DNA from: Methylocystaceae bacterium
GTDB taxonomy: Bacteria; Pseudomonadota; Alphaproteobacteria; Rhizobiales; Beijerinckiaceae
Direction of reading: 5' to 3'
NCBI GenBank assembly: GCA_009773555.1
Contig: WSXZ01000009.1
Location: 1-62,930 of the forward strand
DNA length: 62,930 bases
The notes below the pieces were generated by a model. It saw only the letters and a program-made list of their open reading frames with translations. It was not told where the DNA came from and made no database searches. Position 1 is the stretch's first letter; each line of letters starts with the position of its first letter. Below, one piece after another: positions 9,086-19,874 of the stretch. The position numbers and the translations under genes were made by a program.

Positions 9086-9960
9086 CCCTCCGCGACGGCG
9101 TCGATCTTCGCCGTCAGGGCGCCCGTCGGCGGGTCTGCGATGTTAATCCGCTTCGTCGCCGCTTGATCGGCCATCCGACCGGCGCCGTCGGTTTCCGCCA
9201 CGAAGACGCCCACCGAAATATTGTCGTGTCCGCCGCCGTGGCGCGCCGCCTCGATCAATAGCCGGCAGGCCTCCGGCGGCGGGTTTGTTGAGACCACTTC
9301 GGCGATCCTTGCGTCGGAGACGAGATTGGTTAAGCCGTCGGAGCACAAGATCACGATGTCGCCTTGTCGCAGCGGCAGGCCTTCCGTCCAGATTGTCGGC
9401 TCGACGTCGAGACGCGTGCCGAGCGCCTGCAGAATGACATTGCTTCCGGCGCCTTTGCCTGCGTCCTCCGGCGACATCACGCCGTCGCGCACCAATTGCG
9501 CGTGCAGCGTCTGATCGTCGGAAAGTTGGACAAGCCGGCCGTCGCGCATCAGATAGGCGCGGCTGTCGCCGACATGCGCGAGCCACAGAAGACCGTCCCT
9601 GACGCCGAGCGCCGTGCAGGTCGTCCCCATGCCGGCGCAATCAGGATGTTTGGCGGCGTAGTCGAAGATCGCTCGATTGGCGGCGTCAAAAGCGGCCCGC
9701 AGCGCCTCAGAAGCGATCTTGTCGAGCGAATAATAGACGCGCCGCACGACTTCGAGCGCGAGCGCGCTCGCCACTTCCCCGGCGGCGTGGCCGCCCATGC
9801 CGTCGGCGACAAGCGCGAGCGCGCCGTGGTCGCGCGGCTGCGAGGGGCCGGCGCTTGCGATGAAGGCGACGGAGTCTTCGTTGAGCTGCCTGACGCATCC
9901 GACATCCGTGCGGATGGCGCCTGCGATGCGCAACGGATCTTCTGGCCGGTTCGCCGTCAT
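9082..9960 (-). CDS. PP2C-family Ser/Thr phosphatase (PppA/Stp1-like)
   Basis: A 292-residue metal-dependent protein phosphatase. The hallmark PP2C motifs are present: RQLNEDS, VADGMGGHAAGE, GTTCTALGV, VGDSRAYL, CSDGLTN and GGHDNIS, so the bimetal site looks complete. There is no membrane segment, so it acts in the cytoplasm. It lies 18 bases downstream of the FHA-protease gene and overlaps the kinase start, so the three should be translated together. The expected role is to reverse phosphorylation by the neighbouring kinase and so set the phosphorylation state read by the FHA domain. Confidence 0.92.
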   Translation of the reverse strand: MTANRPEDPLRIAGAIRTDVGCVRQLNEDSVAFIASAGPSQPRDHGALALVADGMGGHAAGEVASALALEVVRRVYYSLDKIASEALRAAFDAANRAIFDYAAKHPDCAGMGTTCTALGVRDGLLWLAHVGDSRAYLMRDGRLVQLSDDQTLHAQLVRDGVMSPEDAGKGAGSNVILQALGTRLDVEPTIWTEGLPLRQGDIVILCSDGLTNLVSDARIAEVVSTNPPPEACRLLIEAARHGGGHDNISVGVFVAETDGAGRMADQAATKRINIADPPTGALTAKIDAVAEG

Positions 9961-9978
9961 GGGAGGACGGACCCTTTG

Positions 9979-11811
9979 CTATTCGCGCTGCGCCTGGGTG
10001 AGTTCGGCGCCATATTTGATCGGAACCGCCATGGTCGCTTTGGTGTCGCCAACATTGCGGCTGTAGGTGAACAGGCCAATGACCTTGCCGGAGGAGTTGA
10101 ACACCGGCCCGCCGCTGTTGCCCGATCCGGTGGCGACGACGCTGAGCTGGTAAACGTCGCCCATGTCGCTGGCGAAGGTGCCGCCCTCCGTCGACTTCAC
10201 GCCGCTCGCGGTCTTCGACACGATGCCTTCGGTGACGGTCGCCTCGGTGATCTTTTCGAGCTGGCTGCGAATGCGGCCGCGCTCTTCCGTTTGCCGCAGC
10301 ACGAAATTCTCGACCGAGACGGCGGGATAGCCGAGCACGGTGATGTTCTCGCCGATCTCGACGGGAGCGTTGGGCGCCATATCCACTTTGGTCAAAGTCT
10401 GGGGCGAATCGATCTTGACGAGCGCCGCGTCGGCGTCCGCCGACGTCCTCACCAGGCTGGCGTTCACGCCCAAACGGCTGCCGTGAAACTTGACCTCGAG
10501 AACTTCGTTGCGGCCGACGAAAGACGCCTTGTTGTTGGAGTTTGGATCAGGGGTGTTGCCCGCGAGCGCCGTCGTCGGATCGTCGGTCTTGAAAATGTAG
10601 CCGCCGGATTCCGGAATCCAGTGGAACACGTCGGCATAGGCCGAATCATAGAGATCGATGAGCTTCGGCTCCTTGAATTTGGCTTTGCGCTTCTTTCCCG
10701 ATGCGACGACGACGTAATCGTAGAGAATGCCCTCCCTGCCGCCTTCGGCGCCATAGGCGACCTGCCAGCCGGCGGCGACATGCTTGTTGGTGAGAATGTA
10801 GCCCTGCTCGCTGATGACGAAGCCGCTGCCCGTGCCGCCGCCGCCGACCATGAGATTGGTGATGTGATCGTCTTCAAGGGTCAGCCAGCGCACGACGCCG
10901 AGATTGTTCGGCAGCTGCACATAGGCGGGATAGCGCCGGCCTTTGTAGTCGATCGTCTTGTGCTGGATGGGCCTGCCGGTCTGCTTATCGTACAGCCGCC
11001 ACATCATGCCGACTTGGACAGTCGCTTTCGCGTACTTGTCATAGATCTCGCGCGGCTTCATGCCGATCTTGAGGTTGACGTCGCCGGGGATGCGCGACAG
11101 CCTTTCATCCGTCTCGGTTTGAGCGAGCTTGTCTTCCGCGTCTTTTCGCTCGAGTTCGCGATGCTGAACCCAGTAGAGCGCCGCGCCGCCGAGTACGAAG
11201 AACGCGACCACCGCGGCGATCGCGCCGGTCATGTTTCGATTGGCCTTGCCGCGCTCTTCTCCGATGAGCCGCTGCACAGTCTCGTGGCCGATTCCGCTCT
11301 TCTTCGGCGCTCCGCCGTCGGCGTTCGCTCCTGCCGCCGTGCTGGCGCCGGTCGCGGCGGCGTTCACCGCCGTCGAGGCGGCGGCTTCGGCGGTCTTGAT
11401 GACGCGGGTCGCCGCGGTGTCTGCGACGCCGATCACCTTAGTTCTGGCGGCGAAACTTGCGGGCCGCGGCTGCACGTCGAAGGTGAACTTCGGACCTTTG
11501 GCGCCAAGTTCGATCGTGTCTTCGGGAAGAAGTTCGACCTCGCCGTTCACCCGCTCGCCATTGAGAAAGGTGCCATTGCTGCTGCCGGCGTCCGAGAGCT
11601 TGAAGGAGATATTGTCGCCTTCGCCCATGATGCGGATGAGCGCATGTTTGCGGCTGACGACGCTGTCGCCGACAGGATCGAAAGCGATCTTCGACGTGGG
11701 ATCGCGGCCGATAGTGAATTCGCGTGCGTCGCCGACGGGCAGCTGTTCGATCTGATTGGCCTTGGAGCCCGACAGATGTCGTATGATGATACGCTCGATT
11801 GGAGTCGTCAT
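9979..11811 (-). CDS. FHA domain - transmembrane - trypsin-like serine protease fusion
   Basis: A 610-residue protein. I start it at the ATG at 11811 (MTTPIERIII), which has a G-rich Shine-Dalgarno; the upstream in-frame start adds unlikely residues. An FHA phosphothreonine-binding domain covers about 1-115 (GRD at 35-37, SRKH at 53-56, SSNGTFLNG at 77-85). An Ala-rich linker and one membrane helix (about 195-214) follow. The rest is a trypsin-like protease with a plausible triad: H344 in TNKHVAAG, D461 in DADAALVKI and S566 in GSGNSGGP. Predicted topology puts the FHA inside and the protease in the periplasm, so phosphorylation by the co-encoded kinase could gate proteolysis across the membrane. 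That link is inference from layout. Confidence 0.85.
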   Translation of the reverse strand: MTTPIERIIIRHLSGSKANQIEQLPVGDAREFTIGRDPTSKIAFDPVGDSVVSRKHALIRIMGEGDNISFKLSDAGSSNGTFLNGERVNGEVELLPEDTIELGAKGPKFTFDVQPRPASFAARTKVIGVADTAATRVIKTAEAAASTAVNAAATGASTAAGANADGGAPKKSGIGHETVQRLIGEERGKANRNMTGAIAAVVAFFVLGGAALYWVQHRELERKDAEDKLAQTETDERLSRIPGDVNLKIGMKPREIYDKYAKATVQVGMMWRLYDKQTGRPIQHKTIDYKGRRYPAYVQLPNNLGVVRWLTLEDDHITNLMVGGGGTGSGFVISEQGYILTNKHVAAGWQVAYGAEGGREGILYDYVVVASGKKRKAKFKEPKLIDLYDSAYADVFHWIPESGGYIFKTDDPTTALAGNTPDPNSNNKASFVGRNEVLEVKFHGSRLGVNASLVRTSADADAALVKIDSPQTLTKVDMAPNAPVEIGENITVLGYPAVSVENFVLRQTEERGRIRSQLEKITEATVTEGIVSKTASGVKSTEGGTFASDMGDVYQLSVVATGSGNSGGPVFNSSGKVIGLFTYSRNVGDTKATMAVPIKYGAELTQAQRE

Positions 11812-11996
11812 TACTGCCCCCTGCGCCAAAACGCGCTCGTCTTCGCCCGTTTGAAAAAAACGCGAATTGCCCCAATTTCGAGGATAGACCCGACGTTCCT
11901 CGGGTTGCAAGGCGCGCGGCGCAAAAGCCTTGGTCGGCGCGTCGAATTAATTTGGCGCGCCGCGACCCCTCCGCTTCGACGTTCGTGAAGCGCTCG

Positions 11997-13373
11997 CTAT
12001 TTCTTCAAAGATATCTTGAAGGTAGCCCCGCCGCCCGGGGTCTCCTCGACCCAGATTCGCCCGGCCTGCTTTTCGATCAGCTCCTTAGCGATCGCGAGAC
12101 CCAGGCCGGTGCCCGGCGTCGTCTCGCTTTTTCGCCAGAACGGCTCGAATATCATTTCACGGTGCGCAGGCGCCACGCCCTCTCCATGATCCACCACCGC
12201 CACCGTGGCGTCGGGCGATACGCGCACGAGGACCATGCCGCCTGCGGGCTCGGCCCGCGCGGCGTTTTCGATGAGATTCGTGACGACGCTTTCGATGGCC
12301 CATTTATAGCCGTTCGCCGTGACAGGAACAGAAGGCGCCTCAAAGGCGATGCGCCGCCGGTTATTGAGCGCGATCGGCGTGTAATCGGCGGTCACTGCAA
12401 GCACTGTCTCGGCGAGGTCCAGTTCGGGCATCGGAGCGGTCGCGCCGCGCTCTTCAACCTGCGCTAAGACGAGCAGCTGTTCGAGGATCGTTTGAATGCG
12501 CTGAACGTCCCGCTTTATTTCGTGCTTGATTGGCGCTTCATCGAGTTTCTCCGCGCGGGTTCTCAGAATTGCGATCGGCGTGCGCAACTCATGCGCCGAA
12601 TTGGCGATGAACCGACGCTGACGCGCAACGCCGTCGTCAACGCGGCCGAAGGCCGCGTTCACGGCGTCGATGAACGGAACGACTTCGGAAGGCAAGCCTT
12701 CGGTCGGGACGCGCTGATCGAGCGAGTTCATGTCGATCTTAGCGACTTTCGCCGCGCTCGCGCGCAAAGGCTTCAAATTCTTGCGTACGACGATCAAAGC
12801 GACGAGCGAAAGCGTCGCGCAAAGCGGGAGATAGGCGATAATATTGGCGGTCGTCGGATAGTAGTACAGCCAGAAAAAAAGATCGTCCCAACGGAACTGC
12901 GCGCCATAGACAATGGTGCCGAACCGACCAAACGGCGTTCGAACCATGCGCATGGAGCCGCGAGAATTGGGATCGTGGTCCGCTAGGATATGGAACGTCG
13001 CTCCGAGAATCTCGAGACGCGAGAAGTCTCCGCCGAAATAATCGACGAGCGCGCGCGATGACCCCTCAACGACCTTGTGCGTTGTTGGATCGAACGCAGC
13101 ATATCGGAAGTCCGGGTTGCGCGCCTTGTAGTCGCGCAGCTCGTCGGTCATCTCGATATTTACACCGCCGTCAGGTCTCTGATGCAAGGCGTTGAGGAGT
13201 ATTACGCGCGCGCGTTTCACCGTATGGCCTTCGAGCCGAACACAGCCGACGTCTTCAATTCCAAGCGACGCGAGAGGCAGTAGCACGGTCGCGGGAACCG
13301 TGAAGAACGCCAGCAATGAAAAAAAGACCCAATAGAACACCAATCGGGACGACAGCGATCGAAGCGGCTTCAC
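11997..13373 (-). CDS. Two-component sensor histidine kinase
   Basis: A 458-residue membrane kinase. One helix near residues 12-36 and another near 175-195 enclose a periplasmic sensor region of about 140 residues that I do not recognise. A HAMP-like linker, a HisKA domain with H261 in SAHELRTP, and an HATPase_c domain with NLIENAARA, DHGEGVA and GTGLGLAIAKEL follow, so the enzyme looks complete. It overlaps the response regulator gene by four bases. The pair is divergent from the DUF2946-like and TonB-receptor genes, which suggests regulation of metal or siderophore uptake. The signal cannot be read from the sequence. Confidence 0.92.
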   Translation of the reverse strand: MKPLRSLSSRLVFYWVFFSLLAFFTVPATVLLPLASLGIEDVGCVRLEGHTVKRARVILLNALHQRPDGGVNIEMTDELRDYKARNPDFRYAAFDPTTHKVVEGSSRALVDYFGGDFSRLEILGATFHILADHDPNSRGSMRMVRTPFGRFGTIVYGAQFRWDDLFFWLYYYPTTANIIAYLPLCATLSLVALIVVRKNLKPLRASAAKVAKIDMNSLDQRVPTEGLPSEVVPFIDAVNAAFGRVDDGVARQRRFIANSAHELRTPIAILRTRAEKLDEAPIKHEIKRDVQRIQTILEQLLVLAQVEERGATAPMPELDLAETVLAVTADYTPIALNNRRRIAFEAPSVPVTANGYKWAIESVVTNLIENAARAEPAGGMVLVRVSPDATVAVVDHGEGVAPAHREMIFEPFWRKSETTPGTGLGLAIAKELIEKQAGRIWVEETPGGGATFKISLKK

Positions 13374-14047
13374 GCGCGCGACCTCTCGATAAGATAGCCG
13401 ATGCCGCGCAGGGTATGGATTTCGACTCCCGCGTTACGTTCTTTTAGGTTCTGACGCAGCCGCGACACGCTCATCTTGAGAGCATCGGCCTGAACGGCGT
13501 CGTCAAGCCCGTAAATTTCCGAAATCAGCGTGCTGTGTTTGACCGCGCGGCCGGCGCGCCGCATGAGCGCTTCAAGCAGCAGTAGCTCGCGCTTGGACAT
13601 GACGAAGGGCTGTCCCCGAACGAAGGCCTCGTGCTGGTTGAGATCGAAGGACAGTTCGCCGAGCGACACTGGCGGGACCACCCCGGCGTTCGGACGTCGC
13701 AATATGGCTCTTATCCGCGCGATCAGTTCGTCGGCGTCGAAGGGCTTGGTCAGATAGTCGTCGGCGCCGGCGTCGAGACCGTTGATTCTTTCGTCGATCG
13801 ATCGCAACGCGGTCACCAGGAGCACGCGGGTGTTCGGTTTCGTTGAACGCACAGATTGGAGAATGGATACGCCGTCGCCGTCCGGAAGCCGGCGGTCCAG
13901 CAAAATTATAGGGTAGTCATACTGCCTTAGCGCCTCGACGGCGTCTTCGAGCGTGCCGACATTGTCGGCGACATAACCCGATCGCGTGAGTCTCTCCGCC
14001 ACGAGAGCGGCCATCTCCGGCTGGTCCTCGACGATCAATATCCGCAT
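13370..14047 (-). CDS. OmpR/PhoB-family response regulator
   Basis: A 225-residue regulator. I take the ATG at 14047 (MRILIVEDQ), the usual start of a receiver domain; an upstream in-frame start adds 34 unlikely residues. The receiver has E7/D8, the phospho-acceptor D51 in LLDRRLPDGDG, T79 and K101 in YLTKPF. A C-terminal winged-helix DNA-binding domain ends in the typical LRGIGYLIE. It is the first gene of the operon with the histidine kinase. Its start faces the DUF2946-like gene across 209 bases, where its binding sites would be expected. Confidence 0.93.
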   Translation of the reverse strand: MRILIVEDQPEMAALVAERLTRSGYVADNVGTLEDAVEALRQYDYPIILLDRRLPDGDGVSILQSVRSTKPNTRVLLVTALRSIDERINGLDAGADDYLTKPFDADELIARIRAILRRPNAGVVPPVSLGELSFDLNQHEAFVRGQPFVMSKRELLLLEALMRRAGRAVKHSTLISEIYGLDDAVQADALKMSVSRLRQNLKERNAGVEIHTLRGIGYLIERSRA

Positions 14048-14256
14048 CTTGCCTGTATCCGCATCGCGCCGCGACGGTAGGCAAACGCCCGCGACGCCGG
14101 CGCAAGTGATCGCATCGACATTCACGCCGGTGTTGTCCGTTTGCAACACATTCCTGATTGTTCGATCGGTTCGGCCATGCCGATGGCGCTCGTTACGCTG
14201 CCGTTACCCTTGTTTTGTTAAGCAGAAATCCTCGCTTCGGCGTCGAGGACAAACCC

Positions 14257-14631
14257 TTGCGGTTCATCGGTCGATTTCTTGCCATCCTGATTGTCCTGCA
14301 GGCTGTCGCGATTGGCGCGGCTTCGCAGACGGCGGGACGCGCTGACGCCCAAACCGGAGAAGCGTTCGTATACGCCGGCGGCGACTGCAGTCTCGATGCG
14401 ACGGCTGATGGCAAGTCGCCGCATCGCCGCGCCCACGCCCATTGCTGCGTACTGTGTTCGATCGGTTGCTCCGACAAGCTCGCCTTTCAGGTCGCCGTTC
14501 TTTTGGCGCGCGCGGAATTTCAACCGCCGAGAATAACGATTTCCGCCGCGTGCGCCGACGGCGGTTTCTCCATGAGGCGGTCTGTTTCGATCGGCTCCGC
14601 CTCGTCGCGCGGGCCGCCGCGTTTCTCCTGA
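14257..14631 (+). CDS. DUF2946-like membrane-anchored Cys-rich protein
   Basis: A 124-residue protein. I chose the TTG at 14257 because GAGGA lies seven bases upstream and it begins the hydrophobic stretch RFIGRFLAILIVLQAVAIGAA; earlier in-frame starts lack a ribosome site. The centre carries AHAHCCVLCSIGCS, the His/Cys cluster seen in DUF2946-type proteins, and the C-terminus ends in RGPPRFS, like the APP-type tails of that group. Such proteins often accompany metal-handling and TonB-receptor genes. It lies 77 bases upstream of the receptor gene and probably shares its transcript. Role in copper or another metal is inferred only. Confidence 0.6.
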   Translation: MRFIGRFLAILIVLQAVAIGAASQTAGRADAQTGEAFVYAGGDCSLDATADGKSPHRRAHAHCCVLCSIGCSDKLAFQVAVLLARAEFQPPRITISAACADGGFSMRRSVSIGSASSRGPPRFS

Positions 14632-14708
14632 CCAAGCGAACGCAGCCGCAGGGTTGCAAGGAGCCATTGGTTTGCGCGCGCAAAAGCGACGCGCCAGGAG
14701 ACACTTAA

Positions 14709-17090
14709 ATGAAATCCTCTCACAGCACGCTTCGGCGCGGCGTCTCTGCCTGCGCGTTCATCGCAGCCCTCTCGACATCCGCTTCGAGCTTCGCGCAGCA
14801 AGCTCTTCCAACGATCGACATCGGCGGCGCATCGCGTCGCACCGCGCCGGGACCGGCCACGGGCCGCGCGCCCGCGAGCGGAATATCGGGTCCCGCCGCC
14901 GCTCCGTCGACAGACGTTCTCACCGCGCAGACCGGCGACCGAATCACCGGCTACAAGACCGACCGGACGGTTTCGGTCAAACTCAACAAGCCGATCCTAC
15001 AGATCCCCATCGCCGTGCAGACGGTGACCCGCCAGACGATGGACGATCAGCAGGCGGTCTCGGTCAATCAGGCGATTGTGGGCAACGTCAGCAGCGTGGC
15101 CCTGATGAACCAGGGATGCTCGCTGTTCCAGAATCTGACCATCCGCGGCTTCACCACCGGCACGCTGACGATGTCGCATCTTTATCGCAACGGTCTGCTG
15201 ATGCCGAATGTGAAATGTCCCGCTACGGCCAATATTCAGAAGATCGAAGTCGTCAAGGGGCCCGCCTCGATGCTTTACGGCCGGATCGAGCCAGGCGGTC
15301 TGATCGACATGATCATCAAGCGCCCGCTCGAAAACCCCTATTATTCCGTTCAGCAGCAGGGCGGGTCCTTTGGCGTGGCGCGCACGACGCTCGACGCCAC
15401 CGGTCCGCTCACGCAGGACAAGACGTGGCTCTATCGGGTGAACGCGGAATATTTCCACAACCCGTCCTTCATCGATTTTATCAACGACGACAGATGGTTC
15501 GGCTCGGCGACGATCACCTATCATCCCGCGCCGAACTTCAAGCTCAATGTCGACGCGGAATATCAGGATAATGTCTACGTCGACAACAATCCCAACATTC
15601 CCGCGATCGGCTACAACGCGGCGCCCATTCCGATCAGCCGCTACCTCGCCGACCCGAGCATCACGGTCGCCAACCCAAATCATGACATGCGGCGAACGGT
15701 CGGCTACGACTGGAAATATGACATCAACGAGGATTGGAACATCGTCAATCGATTCTTGTATAACAACACGCGCTATATTCAGTCGAACATGTTCCTTTTC
15801 TGCACCAATCAGCAGCCCTTGCCCGGCGGCTGTCCCGGTGGCGCGGGACCTGCCTTCGGGCAGTCGGTGGACGCGCTGAACTGGGGGCCCGGCCATCTGA
15901 GATCGATCACCGGCAATCTCGATCTGAATGGAAAAATCTATACCGGACCGCTCCAGCACGTGCTGCTGTTTGGAACAGATCATCTGAGCTTTGCAAACGT
16001 CGCCGATCTTTTCCAGGTTCAGCCGCCTGTGCTGGCGCAATCGATCAATATCTTCGCGCCGATCTACACGCCTTTCGGACTATCGAGGTTTCAGCGTCCT
16101 CAGTTCGGCACGGCGTTCATCAGAAAGCAGGAATGGCAGGGCCTCTACGCTCAGGACATGATCTCGGGATTCGACGACCGCGTGCATCTGTTGCTTGGCG
16201 GGCGCTATGATTTCGCCTCGGCGCTCAGTTCGGCGCAGAACTCGACTTCGACGCTCGTCAACAATGCGCTCGATCGCGCCAATGTCCTCGGCGTCTCGGT
16301 AAAGGACCGTTTTTTCAGTCCGCGCGTCGGTCTCGTCATCCAGCCCTGGCCGTGGCTGTCGTTCTACGGCAACTACACGAAGTCGTTCGGCGTCAACAAT
16401 GGCGTCACCAGAGCCAATGAGCCGCTGGGGCCGCAGCAGTCGATTCAGTGGGAAGGCGGCATAAAAGCCGAATTCTTCGACAAGCGCCTGCTGGCGACGC
16501 TCGCCTATTTCGACATCAAGAAATACAATATGGCGCAGAATCCGCCGATCGCGCCGGGCACGCTGAGAGGCTTCGTGTTTGATCTGCTCGACGCCAGAAG
16601 CCAGGGCGTGGAGTTGGACATCACCGGCAGTATTGACGACAATTGGAGCGTCATCGCCAATTTTTCCCACCTTGGAACGAATGTCACCAAAGGCACGACC
16701 CCACCCCGGACGGACCCGTTCGATTTTGTCTCCCAGGTTCCGGTCGCCGGCAAACGGCTGCCCGCCGTGCCGGACAACATGGGGAGCGTCTGGCTGAAAT
16801 ACGACGCCGACGGCGACTTCAGAGGCTTCAGCGCCGGCGGCGGCTTCACCTGGATGGGGAACTCCTGGGTCGATGCGGCCAACACCTATCGCGCCCCCGC
16901 CTACACGCTGGTGCGCACGATGGCGGCCTATCGCTTCAAGCTCGGGCCGACCTTCGTGACGGCGCAGGTCAACGCCGAAAACCTGCTCAACCAAATCTAT
17001 GTCTATGGAACGTCGAACTTCCCAAATCGTTCGGCGGGCTCCTTTGGCGCGCCGCGAAATATTATGGGCTCGCTGCGCGTGGAGTTTTGA
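14709..17090 (+). CDS. TonB-dependent siderophore-type outer-membrane receptor
   Basis: A 793-residue receptor with a signal peptide (to about SSFAQ) and AGGAGA upstream of the ATG. The plug domain shows the family motifs IPIAVQTVTRQTMDDQ, LTIRGF, IEVVKGPASMLYGRIEPGG and IKRP; the C-terminus is a long beta-barrel ending in LRVEF, with the terminal Phe typical of outer-membrane proteins. It resembles FhuE/FhuA-type ferric-siderophore receptors. Energy would come from TonB-ExbBD, which are not in the window. The upstream DUF2946-like gene and divergent two-component system suggest metal-regulated uptake. Ligand (ferric siderophore or a copper chelate) cannot be decided. Confidence 0.92.
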   Translation: MKSSHSTLRRGVSACAFIAALSTSASSFAQQALPTIDIGGASRRTAPGPATGRAPASGISGPAAAPSTDVLTAQTGDRITGYKTDRTVSVKLNKPILQIPIAVQTVTRQTMDDQQAVSVNQAIVGNVSSVALMNQGCSLFQNLTIRGFTTGTLTMSHLYRNGLLMPNVKCPATANIQKIEVVKGPASMLYGRIEPGGLIDMIIKRPLENPYYSVQQQGGSFGVARTTLDATGPLTQDKTWLYRVNAEYFHNPSFIDFINDDRWFGSATITYHPAPNFKLNVDAEYQDNVYVDNNPNIPAIGYNAAPIPISRYLADPSITVANPNHDMRRTVGYDWKYDINEDWNIVNRFLYNNTRYIQSNMFLFCTNQQPLPGGCPGGAGPAFGQSVDALNWGPGHLRSITGNLDLNGKIYTGPLQHVLLFGTDHLSFANVADLFQVQPPVLAQSINIFAPIYTPFGLSRFQRPQFGTAFIRKQEWQGLYAQDMISGFDDRVHLLLGGRYDFASALSSAQNSTSTLVNNALDRANVLGVSVKDRFFSPRVGLVIQPWPWLSFYGNYTKSFGVNNGVTRANEPLGPQQSIQWEGGIKAEFFDKRLLATLAYFDIKKYNMAQNPPIAPGTLRGFVFDLLDARSQGVELDITGSIDDNWSVIANFSHLGTNVTKGTTPPRTDPFDFVSQVPVAGKRLPAVPDNMGSVWLKYDADGDFRGFSAGGGFTWMGNSWVDAANTYRAPAYTLVRTMAAYRFKLGPTFVTAQVNAENLLNQIYVYGTSNFPNRSAGSFGAPRNIMGSLRVEF

Positions 17091-17129
17091 TTGGCGCGCC
17101 CACTCTACGCCGCTCGCGCCCAGCGATGC

Positions 17130-17165
17130 GAAGCCTCCCGCCGGTCGCTAGCCGGCGGGAGCTTC
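17130..17165. terminator. Strong hairpin between convergent receptor and leuA genes
   Basis: GAAGCCTCCCGCCGG at 17130-17144 pairs with CCGGCGGGAGCTTC at 17152-17165, with one bulged C and a seven-base loop. It lies midway between two converging genes and can serve both strands. There is no T tract, so it may act as an mRNA-end stabiliser or a partial terminator. Confidence 0.6.
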
Positions 17166-17179
17166 ATGCGCTGAGGACG

Positions 17180-18757
<1,578 letters not shown>

Positions 18758-18822
18758 CGGTTTTGAAATCCTGCTGTGCCGCGCCCGCTGAGGGGCGCTA
18801 GTCGTCTGACTGCATGACATGT

Positions 18823-18863
18823 CCCCTGAAGGCCTGGGCGCGAGCCCGTCGGGCGCTCAGGGG
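18823..18863 (-). promoter_or_regulatory. Attenuator-like hairpin in the leuA leader
   Basis: On the minus strand CCCCTGA (18863-18857) pairs perfectly with TCAGGGG (18829-18823). The 5' arm contains the stop codon of the leader peptide, and a smaller GCCC-GAC-GGGC hairpin lies inside. A ribosome stalled on the leucine codons would cover the 5' arm. No T tract follows, so it may act by blocking translation or with other downstream stems (a GCGCCC/GGGCGC hairpin lies about 30 bases on). Confidence 0.6.
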
Positions 18864-18937
18864 CGACTAAGAAGCAGCAGGCCGAAAAGCGGCAGGGAAC
18901 GCGGCCGAGCGAATCCGTGTGCGCGCGCGGGCGTCAC
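18857..18937 (-). CDS. leuA leader peptide (26 residues, GLLLLSRP end)
   Basis: A short frame starting at GTG 18937 and stopping at TGA 18859-18857, 100 bases before leuA. The last codons read Gly-Leu-Leu-Leu-Leu-Ser-Arg-Pro, with CTG CTG CTT CTT in a row, and two further Leu codons just before. The stop codon lies within a perfect seven-base stem. This is the layout of a ribosome-mediated leucine attenuator; such leaders before leuA are known in Proteobacteria. No clear Shine-Dalgarno is visible before the GTG, so the exact start is uncertain. Confidence 0.65.
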   Translation of the reverse strand: MTPARAHGFARPRSLPLFGLLLLSRP

Positions 18938-19181
18938 AGGGTCATTCGCAATGGCGGTTGCGTGAGGCAACGATCTCGTCCCGTTCCGGCGGCGTTAGCC
19001 GCAATCGCAACAAGAATAGCGCAAGAATGCCCCGGGCCGCAAGCGCCGCGTCGCCGCCCGCCATCTCGCGCGACTCGCGAGCGTCATAAAGTGAAACGGG
19101 CAATGACGCCAAACGCCTAAGCGTCCCGACGAACGGAATTTTTGCGGCTGAAACGCTTATGGCTCTTGCCGAAACGAACCG

Positions 19182-19724
19182 ATGGGACCTAACATCAAAG
19201 GCATGGTCAAAACCGCATTCTCCATCCGCCATGCGCGTCCCGGAGACGCAGAGCAGATCACGCGCGTTCACGACGCCTCGTGGCGCTACGCCTATCGCGG
19301 CGTCATACCCGGCGCCGAGCTTGAGCGGATGATCGCTCGCCGCGGTCCCAACTGGTGGCATTCGGCGATCGTGCGCGGCACCGGTCTTCTCGTGCTCGAC
19401 TTCGATGATGCGATCGTCGGCTACTCGACTTATGGGCGAAACCGCGTTCCGTCGATGCCCTATTCCGGTGAGATCTTTGAGATCTATCTGGCGCCTGAGC
19501 AGCAAGGGCTTGGCTTGGGTCGCCGGCTGTTCAACGCCACCCGGCGCGAACTCGCCGAGCACGGCTATCTCTCCACCATCGTCTGGGCGCTCGCCGACAA
19601 TGAGAAGGCGCTCGCCTTCTATCGCAGCCTCGGCGGCCAGACCGTCCGCCGCGCCGAGGAGCGCTTCGGCGCGGACATGCTGACGCGCGTCGCCTTCGGC
19701 TTCGTTTCCGCGCCGGTGCGGTAA
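19182..19724 (+). CDS. GNAT-family N-acetyltransferase
   Basis: A 180-residue protein with the GNAT fold: IRHARPGDAEQITRVHDASWR opens the domain, and the acetyl-CoA loop is visible as QQGLGLGRRLFN, followed by ALADNEKALAFYRSLGG. Members of this subgroup acetylate small amines or protein N-termini, but the substrate cannot be told. The start may be ATG 19182 or ATG 19203 (MVKTAFSIRH); neither has a strong ribosome site. It is divergent from leuA and its leader and not obviously linked to the pyrophosphatase gene 150 bases downstream. Confidence 0.85.
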   Translation: MGPNIKGMVKTAFSIRHARPGDAEQITRVHDASWRYAYRGVIPGAELERMIARRGPNWWHSAIVRGTGLLVLDFDDAIVGYSTYGRNRVPSMPYSGEIFEIYLAPEQQGLGLGRRLFNATRRELAEHGYLSTIVWALADNEKALAFYRSLGGQTVRRAEERFGADMLTRVAFGFVSAPVR

Positions 19725-19874
19725 AGCAAATTTGGCGACATAAACGCGAAGCACTGTGAGGATACACACCGCGCAACGCCGCGATCCGCGCAAGGTTTGT
19801 GCGCGACCTCCCTCGACAACCCAATACTGCGCGGCCGTTCAGGCCGCGCCATCGATCTCAATCGGAGAACTTGA

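Noticed and set aside
7370-11811. Type VI secretion cluster
   Set aside because: Kinase, phosphatase and FHA protein resemble T6SS regulators, but no tss structural gene is in the window.
9364-11988. 874-residue plus-strand frame
   Set aside because: Antisense to the PP2C and FHA-protease genes; low-complexity Arg/Asp-rich product with no family signature.
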